From Monoplex corrugatus (taxonomy: Eukaryota > Mollusca > Gastropoda > Littorinimorpha > Ranellidae): a DNA stretch of 64,000 bases. This document shows, piece after piece, positions 55,925 to 64,000 of this stretch. Both the position numbers and the translations under genes were made by a program. The notes under the pieces were generated by a model. It made no database searches, was not told the DNA's origin, and saw nothing but the letters and a program-made list of their open reading frames with translations. The DNA lies in contig CM060315.1 in the NCBI GenBank assembly GCA_030674185.1, positions 87,560,079-87,624,078 on the forward strand, read 5' to 3'. Within the stretch, counting starts at the first letter, position 1; each line of letters starts with the position of its first letter.

Positions 55925-58900
55925 ACAATAACTGACTGTGGTAAGAACAAAAACCATAACAGCTGATTGTGGCAACAACAAAAAATCACTACAGTTGAAC
56001 GTGGCAGAAAACAAAAAACCCACAAAGGCCAACTGTGACAGGAAAAAACCCACAAAAGCTGAATGTTTCCCCCCCCCCCCCCCCCCCAAAAAAGCTGTGA
56101 CAACAACAACACAATAGCTGATTGTGGCAACAAACAACAAAAACACAATAGCTGATTGTGGCAACAACAACAACAACAAAAACACAATAGCTGATTGTGG
56201 CAACAACAACAACAACAACAAAAACACAATAGCTGATTGTGGCAACAACAACAACAAAAAAACACAATAGCTGATTGTGGCAACAACAACAACAACAAAA
56301 ACACAATAGCTGATTGTGCAACAACAACAACAAAAACACAATAGCTGATTGTGACAACAACAACAACAACAAAAACACAATAGCTGATTGTGCAACAACA
56401 ACAACAACCAAACACAATAGCTGATTGTGACAACAACAACAACAAAACACAATAGCTGAATTGTGGCAACAACAACAACAAACACAATAGCTGATTGTGG
56501 CAACAACAACAACAAACAATAGCTGATTGTGACAACAACAACAACAAACACAATAGCTGATTGTGACAACAACAACAAACAACAAACAACAACACAATAG
56601 CTGATTGTGGACAACAACAACAACAACAACAACTGATGTGACAACAACAACAACAAATAAAGCTGATTGTGGCCAACAACAACAACAACACACAATAGCT
56701 GATTGTGCAACAAAAACAACAACAACAAACACAATAGCTGAATGTGGAACAACACACAACAACACAATAGCTGATTGTGGCACAACAACAACAACAAAAA
56801 CAACAATAGCTGATTGTGACAACAAACAACAACACACACAATAGCTGATGTGACAACAACAACAAAAACACAATAGCTGAGTGTGGCACAACAACAACAA
56901 CACCAATAGCTGATTGTGCAACACAACAACAACACAATAGCTGATTGTGACAACAACAACAACAACATAAAAGCTGATTGTGCAACAACAACACAACCAC
57001 AATAGCTGATTGTGCAACAACAACAACAACAACAAACAACAACCACAATAGCTGATTGTGGCAACAACAACAACAAACAACACAATAGCTGATTGTGGCA
57101 ACAACAACAACAACACACACAATAGCTGATTGTGGCAACAACAAACAACAAAAACCACAATAGCTGAATTGTGGCACAACAACAACAACAACAAAACACA
57201 ATAGCTGATTGTGGCAACAACAACAACAACAAAACACAATAGCTGATGTGGCAACAACAACAACAACAACAAAACACAATAGCTGATTGTGGCAACAACA
57301 ACAACAACAAAAACACAATAGCTGAATTGTGCAACAACAACACAACAACAACAAAAACCAATAGCTATTGTGGCAACAACAAAAACACAATACTGATGTG
57401 CAACAACAACACAAAAACACAATAGCTGATTGTGGACAACAACAACAACAACAAAAACACAATAGCTGATGTGCAACAACAACAACAACAAAAACACAAT
57501 AGCATTGTGGCAACAACAACAACAACAACAACAAAAACACAATAGCTGATTGTGGCAACAACAACAACAACAAACACAATAGCTATTGTGGCAACAACAA
57601 CAACAACAAACCACAATAGCTGATTGTGACAACAACAACAACAACACAACACAATAGCTGATTGTGGCAACAACAACAACAACAACAACAATAGCTGATT
57701 GTGGACAAACAACAACAACAAAACACAATAGCTGATTGTGGCAACAACACACAACAACAACAATAGCTGATTGTGCAACAACAACAACAACAAAAAACAC
57801 AATAGCTGATTGTGGCACAAACAACAACAACAACAAAAACACAATAGCTGATTGTGGCAACAACAACAACAACACACAAACAACTACAATAGCTAATTGT
57901 GGCAACAACAACAACAACAAAAAACACAATAGCTCATTGTGGCAACAACAACAACAACAACAAAAACACAATAGCTGAATTGTGGCAACAACAACAACAA
58001 CACACAAAAAAAGTTTGCACAACAACAACAACACAACAAAAGCATTGGAAAAACAACAACAAAAAACAAAAGCTGATTGGACACACAACAACAAACACAT
58101 AGTGATTGCAAACAACAACAACAACAAAAACATAGCTTGTGGCAACAACAACAACACAACAAAACAACTGATTGTGCAACAACACAACAACACACACATA
58201 CTGATGTGACAACAACAACAACAAACATAGCTGATTGTGACACAACAACAACAACAAAAACCATAGCTGATTGTGGCAACACACAACAACAAAAACACAT
58301 AGTCATTGTGGCAACAAAACAACACAACAAAACACAATAGCTGAGTGCAAACAACAACAAAAACAAAGTGTGTGACAACAACAACAACACAAACACAATA
58401 TATTGGACAAAACAACAACAAAAACACAATGTGATGTGACAACAACACAACAACAAAAACATACTCATTGGGACAACACAACAAACACAGCTGATGTGCA
58501 ACAACAACACAAAAAAACACAATAGCTGATGTGGCAACAACACAAACAAAAACAAATAGCTGATTGGCAACAACAACAACAAAACAATAGCTGACAACAA
58601 CAAACAACAACACACCACATAGTCATGTGGCAACACAACAACACAAAAACACAATACTATTGGGCAACAACAACAACAACAAAAACAAATAGTGAAGTGG
58701 CAACACCAACACACAACAAACACATCGATGTGAACACAACAACAACAACAAAAACACAATAGCAATGTGGCAACACACACCAAAAACAATACTGATGTGA
58801 CAACAACAACACAACAAAACAATAGCGTTGTGCAACAACAACAACAAAAACACAATAGCATTGACAACAACACAACAACAAAAACACAATGTGAATGGCA

Positions 58901-60180
58901 ACACAACACAAAAAAAACAATAGCGTTGTGCAACAAAACAACACAAAAACACAAAGCGATGTGGCAACAACAAAAAACACATAGGATTGTGACAACAACA
59001 CAACAAAACCATAGTAATGGGCACACAACAACAACACACAATAGCTGATTGCAACACAATAACACAAAAAACATATGATTGTGACAACAACAACAAAACA
59101 CATACATGTAAACAACAACAACAAACACATTGTGCACCTAACAAAAACCAATACCTGATGGACAACAACAACAACAAAAACCATACCATTGTGACAAACA
59201 ACACAAAACACAATAGCTGATGCAACAACAACAACAACACACAATAGCTGATTGTGCAACACACAAAAAAACACATCCATTGTACAACACAACAAAACAC
59301 AAAGTGATTGTGCAACAACAACAAACCAAATAGTATTGTGCAACACAAAACAACAAACCAATCTGATGACAACAACAACAACAAAACCAATACTGATTGG
59401 ACAACACAACAACAACAAAAACACAATCTGGGACAAAACAACAACAACACAACACATAGCTGTTTGACAACACAACAACAACAAAACACAATGCTATTGA
59501 CAACAACCAAACAAATCTGATGTGACAAAAAAAACACAAAACACAATAGTGATTGTACACAACAACAACCAACAAAAAAAAAGCTGATTGTGACAACACA
59601 CAACAACAAAACACAAACATACAACACAACAACAACAACAACACAAACACAATACTGATTGTGACAAAACAACAACAAAAAAAGCTGATTGTGCAACAAC
59701 AAAAAAAAAACAATGCTGAACAAAACCAACAACAAACCACAAAGCTGATGTGCAAAAACACAACAACACAATACTGATTGTGAACAACAACAACAAACAC
59801 AATAGCTGATTGTGCAACAACAACAACAACACAATAGCTGATTGTGACAACAACAACAACAAAAACACAATAGCTGATTGTGACAACACAACAACAACAA
59901 AAGCTGATTGTGACAACAACAACAACAACAACACAATAGCTGATTGTGGAAAACAACAACAAAAACACAATAGCTGATTGTGACAACAACAACAACACAA
60001 TAGCTGATTGTGACCAACAACACACAAAACACAATAGCTGATTGTGGCAACAACAACAACAAAAACAATAGCTGATTGTGACAACAACAACACAACAACA
60101 AAAACACAATAGCTGCATTGTGGCAACAACAACAAAAAAAACACAATAGCTGATTGTGGCAACAACAACAAAAACACAAT
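55925..60180. repeat. Minisatellite, about 36-42 bp, AACAAC plus conserved core
   Basis: Each unit joins a conserved core ACACAATAGCTGATTGTGGC to a variable (AAC)n/(A)n stretch. There are roughly 100 units. The first units (55925-56080) are diverged and a 20-base C run interrupts at 56070. From about 57.9 to 59.8 kb single-base losses become so frequent that the core is rarely intact; it is clean again at 59.8-60.18 kb. The minus strand of the unit has no stop trinucleotide, so frames of several hundred codons (one of 874 codons, 58613-55989) are open by composition only. Confidence 0.95.
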
Positions 60181-60745
60181 AGCGATTGTGGAAAAAAAAA
60201 ACAAACAAAAAACTTGTGCATTGTGGCCAAAAAAACTACAACAGCTGATTGGGCCAAAAAAAAAAAAAAACAAGTGATTGTGGCAAAAAACCAACACAAA
60301 GTGATTGTGGCAAAAAAAAACAAACCTACAAAAGGTGATTGTGGCAAAACAAACAAACTACAACAGCTGATTGTGGCCAAAAAACCACATGACCAAAAAA
60401 TCTACAATAGCTGATTGTGGCCAAAACAAAACTACAATAGCTGATTGTGGCCAAAAAAAAACTACAATAGCTGATTGTGGCCAAAAAAACCTACAACAGC
60501 TGATTGTGGCCAAAAACCCTACAATAGCTGATTGTGGCCAAAAATCCTACAATAGCTGATTGTGGCCAAAAAAACTACAAAGCTGATTGTGGCCAAAAAT
60601 CCCTACAACTATGCTGATTGTGGCCAAAAAAACTACAATAGCTGATTGTGGCCAAAAAAAAACTACAATAGCTGATTGTGGCCAAAAAACCCTACAATAG
60701 CTGATTGTGGCCAAAAATCCCTACAATAGCTGATTGTGGCACAAC
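60180..60745. repeat. 28-30-bp minisatellite sharing the same core
   Basis: The unit is TAGCTGATTGTGGCCAAAAA then AACTACAA, about 19 copies. The core AATAGCTGATTGTGG is shared with the preceding array. The spacer has changed from (AAC)n to CCAAAAAAACTACAA, so this is a derived or ancestral subfamily of the same satellite. Confidence 0.95.
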
Positions 60746-60814
60746 AAAAAACACAAAACAACAGCAACAACATTTCTTCTACAGATGAGGATTGAACACA
60801 ACAACCAGCTGATT

Positions 60815-63800
60815 GTTGTTGACACACTTCCCACATGGACTGGTGAACTATACAGTCTGTTGTCTGTTGTACTACAACTTCCCACATGGACTGTGAACTT
60901 ACAGTCTGTTGTCTGTTGTACTACACATTCACTACAACAATGTGATGTGAACTTCTAGTATGTTGTCTGTTGTAAACATTAACACCTTCCCCACATGGAC
61001 TGGTGAATTACAGTCTGTTGTCTGTTGATAAACTAACAATACGTTGTGCACTTACACCTCCATGGACTGGTGAATTACATTTGTTGTCTGTTGTACTACT
61101 AACACTTCCCCACATGGACTGGTGAATTACAGTCTGTTGTCTGTGTACTAACAAACCTTCCCACATGGACTGGTGAACTTACAGTCTGTTGTCTGTTGTA
61201 CTAACATTCAACAACTGTTGTCTGTGACTAACCTCCCACATGGACTGGTGAATTTACAGTCTGTTGTCTGTTGTACTATACACCTTCCCCACATGGACTG
61301 GTGAATCTTACAGTCTGTTGTCTGTTGTACTTACACCTTCCCCACATGGACTGGTGAACTTACAGTCTGTGTCTGTTGTACTAACCTTCCCACATGGACT
61401 GGTGAATTACAGTTGTTGTCTGTTGTACTAACAACCTTCCCCACATGGACTGGTGAATTTACAGTCTGTTGTCTGTTGTACTAATTAACACCTTCCCCAC
61501 ATGGACTGGTGAATTTACAGTCTGTTGTCTGTTGTATACATTAACCTTCCCCACATGGACTGGTGAATTTACAGTACTGTTGTCTGTTGTACTACACTTC
61601 CACATGGACTGGTGAATTTACAGTCTGTTGTCTGTTGTACTAACCTTCCCCACATGGACTGGTGAATTTACAGTCTGTTGTCTGTTGTACTACATAACAC
61701 CTTCCCCACATGGACTGGTGAACTTACAGTCTGTTGTCTGTTGTACTTACATACCTTCCCCACATGGACTGGTGAATTTACAGTCTGTTGTCTGTTGTAC
61801 TTACAAACCTTCCCCACATGGACTGGTGAATTTACAGTCTGTTGTCTGTTGTACTACAACCTTCCCCACATGGACTGGTGAATTTACATCAGTTGTTGTC
61901 TTTGTACTAACTTAACCCCTTCCCAATGGACTGGTGAATTTACAGTCTGTTGTCTGTTGTACTAACATTAACCCTTCCCCACATGGACTGGTGAATTACA
62001 GTCTGTTGTCTGTTGTACTTACACCTTCCCCACATGGACTGGTGAATTTACAGTCTGTTGTCTGTTGTACTAACATTTACACCTTCCCCACATGGACTGG
62101 TGAACTTACAGTCTGTTGTCTGTTGTACTAACACCTTCCCCACATGGACTGGTGAACTTACAGTCTGTTGTCTGTTGTACTTACACCTTCCCCACATGGA
62201 CTGGTGAATTTACAGTCTGTTGTCTGTTGTACTTAAACCTTCCCACATGGACTGGTGAACTTACAGTCTGTTGTCTGTTGTACTAACATTAACACCTTCC
62301 CCACATGGACTGGTTAACTTACAGTCTGTTGTCTGTTGTACTTACACCTTCCCCACATGGACTGGTGAATTTACAGTCTGTTGTCTGTTGTACTAACACC
62401 TTCTCCACATGAACTGGTGAACTTACAGTCTGTTGTCTGTTGTACTAACACCTTCCCCACATGGACTGGTGAATTTACAGTCTGTTGTCTGTTGTACTAA
62501 CACCTTCCCCATATGGACTGGTGAATTTACAGTCAGTTGTCTGTTGTACTAACACCTTCTACCACATGGGACTGGTGAATTTACAGTCTGTTGTCTGTTG
62601 TACTTACACCTTCCCCATATGGACTGGTGAATTTACAGTCAGTTGTCTGTTGTAACTAACACCTTCCCCACATGGACTGGTGAATTTACAGTCTGTTGTC
62701 TGTTGTACTAACACCTTCCCCATATGGACTGGTGAACTTACAGTCTGTTGTCTGTTTGTACTTACACCTTCCCCACATGGACTGGTGAACTTAACAGTCT
62801 GTTGTCTGTTGTACTAACATTAACCCCTTCCCCACATGGACTGGTGAATTTACAGTCTGTTGTCTGTTGTACTAACATTAACCCTTCCCCACATGGACTG
62901 GTGAATTTACAGTCTGTTGTCTGTTGTACTTACACCTTCCCCACATGGACTGGTGAACTTACAGTCTGTTGTCTGTTGTACTAACACCTTCCCCACATGG
63001 ACTGGTGAATTTACAGTCTGTTGTCTACTGTTGTACTAACATTAACACCTTCCCCACATGGACTGGTGAATTTACAGTCAGTTGTCTGTTGTACTTACAC
63101 ACCTTCCCCACATGGACTGGTGAATTTACAGTCTGTTGTCTGTTGTACTTACACCTTCCCCACATGGACTGGTGAACTTACAGTCTGTGTTGTTACTTAC
63201 ACCTTCCCCACATGGACTGGTGAAATTTACAGTCTGTTGTCTGTTTTGTACTTACACCTTCCACACATGGACTGGTGAACTTACAGTCTGTTGTCTGTTG
63301 TACTTACACCTTCCCCACATGGACTGGTGAACTTACAGTCTGTTGTCTGTTGTACTTACACCTTCCCCACATGGACTGGTGAACTTACAGTCTGTTGTCT
63401 GTTGTACTTACACCTTCCCCACATGGACTGGTGAATTTACAGTCAGTTGTCTGTTGTTAACATTAACCCCTTCCCCACATGGACTGGTGAATTTACAGTC
63501 TGTTGTCTGTTGTACTTACACCTTCCCCATATGGACTGGTGAATTTACAGTCTGTTGTCTGTTGTACTTACACCTTCCCCACATGGACTGGTGAACTTAC
63601 AGTCAGTTGTCTGTTGTACTAACATTAACCCCTTCCCCACATGGACTGGTGAATTTACAGTCTGTTGTCTGTTGTACTAACATTAACCCCTTCCCCACAT
63701 GGACTGGTGAATTTACAGTCTGTTGTCTGTTGTACTAACATTAACCCCTTCCCCACATGGACTGGTGAATTTACAAGCCTGTTGTTCCTGTTGTACTAAC

Positions 63801-64000
63801 ATTATAACCCCTTCCCCACATGGACTGGTGAACTTACAGTCTGTTGTCTGTTGTACTAACATTAACCCCTTCCCCACATGGACTGGTGAACTTACAGTCT
63901 GTTGTCATTGTACTAACATTAACCCCTTCCCACATGGACACTGGTGTAACTTACAGTCTGTTGGTCATGTTGTTACAACATTAACCCCTTCCCCACATGG
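60815..64000. repeat. 52/58-bp minisatellite, about 58 units, continues off the window
   Basis: The unit is CTTCCCCACATGGACTGGTG, then AATTTACAGTCTGTTGTCTG, then TTGTACTTACAC (52 bp; 63310 to 63362). A longer form has ACTAACATTAACCC (58 bp). The long form dominates toward the right end. Units at 60.9-61.5 kb and after 63.76 kb carry many indels. Unrelated in sequence to the two arrays on its left; the join is a short unique stretch (60746-60814). Confidence 0.96.

Noticed and set aside
55989..58613. An 874-codon minus-strand frame, plus overlapping frames of 400-620 codons nearby
   Set aside because: They lie entirely in a minisatellite whose minus strand has no stop trinucleotide; all three frames are open and the products are Cys/Val/Leu repeats.
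63800..64000. TAACATTAACCCC units as telomere-like repeats
   Set aside because: The AACCC phrase is part of a 58-bp minisatellite unit and is not repeated at six-base spacing.

Overview
The window is nuclear DNA from an animal: genes split by GT-AG introns, tRNA-derived SINEs, LINE, mariner, piggyBac and pogo-type transposons, and very large amounts of mini- and microsatellite DNA. The repeat set and the PPM1G-like gene suggest a lophotrochozoan, most likely a mollusc. That placement is inference, not something a single motif proves. About 2 kb of the 64 kb can be assigned to host coding exons.

Two host genes can be followed exon by exon, both on the minus strand. (1) A PPM1G-type PP2C protein phosphatase runs from its start codon at 15545 leftwards through exons at 15545-15435, 11644-11569, 10484-10290 and 1735-1110. 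It continues off the left edge, so the catalytic C-terminal half is not in the window. (2) A complete small gene of unrecognised family has five exons in phase (55357-55242, 53448-53319, 50176-50018, 46918-46782, 44122-44014), giving about 216 acidic, probably disordered residues. A sixth candidate exon (48622-48572) looks like a duplicate of the end of exon 3. A short two-exon reading frame with a poly(A) signal lies on the plus strand inside PPM1G intron 1 (12748-13361). A possible plus-strand exon lies at 124-292.

Left third (1-25 kb): PPM1G intron 3 holds two copies (1981-4683 and 5257-8907) of a non-coding TA-flanked element with GCAATGCCG termini. A pogo-like remnant lies between them, and a LINE tail is inserted in the second copy. 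Around 17-20 kb a degenerate RT-bearing LINE sits inside an older dispersed repeat and is itself split by another LINE tail. At 22.8-24.9 kb a SINE-like repeat has grown a roughly 68-unit, 31-bp minisatellite.

Middle (25-44 kb): mostly old dispersed repeats with no confident gene. It includes a TTAA-flanked hairpin element (34980-35059), a 61-bp satellite that has captured a LINE tail and duplicated it as a 1388-bp higher-order unit (37.3-40.8 kb), and an internally deleted piggyBac element with TTAA ends (41038-42550).

Right third (44-64 kb): introns of the small gene carry a 20-bp array with forkhead-like motifs, a 47-bp array next to a splice site, a 69-72-bp array, SINEs, a dead mariner (D34D) and a hAT-like element. 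From 55.9 kb to the end three minisatellites abut one another. Part of this tract (about 57.9-59.8 kb, and again near 60.9-61.5 kb) has so many single-base deletions that assembly error is likely.
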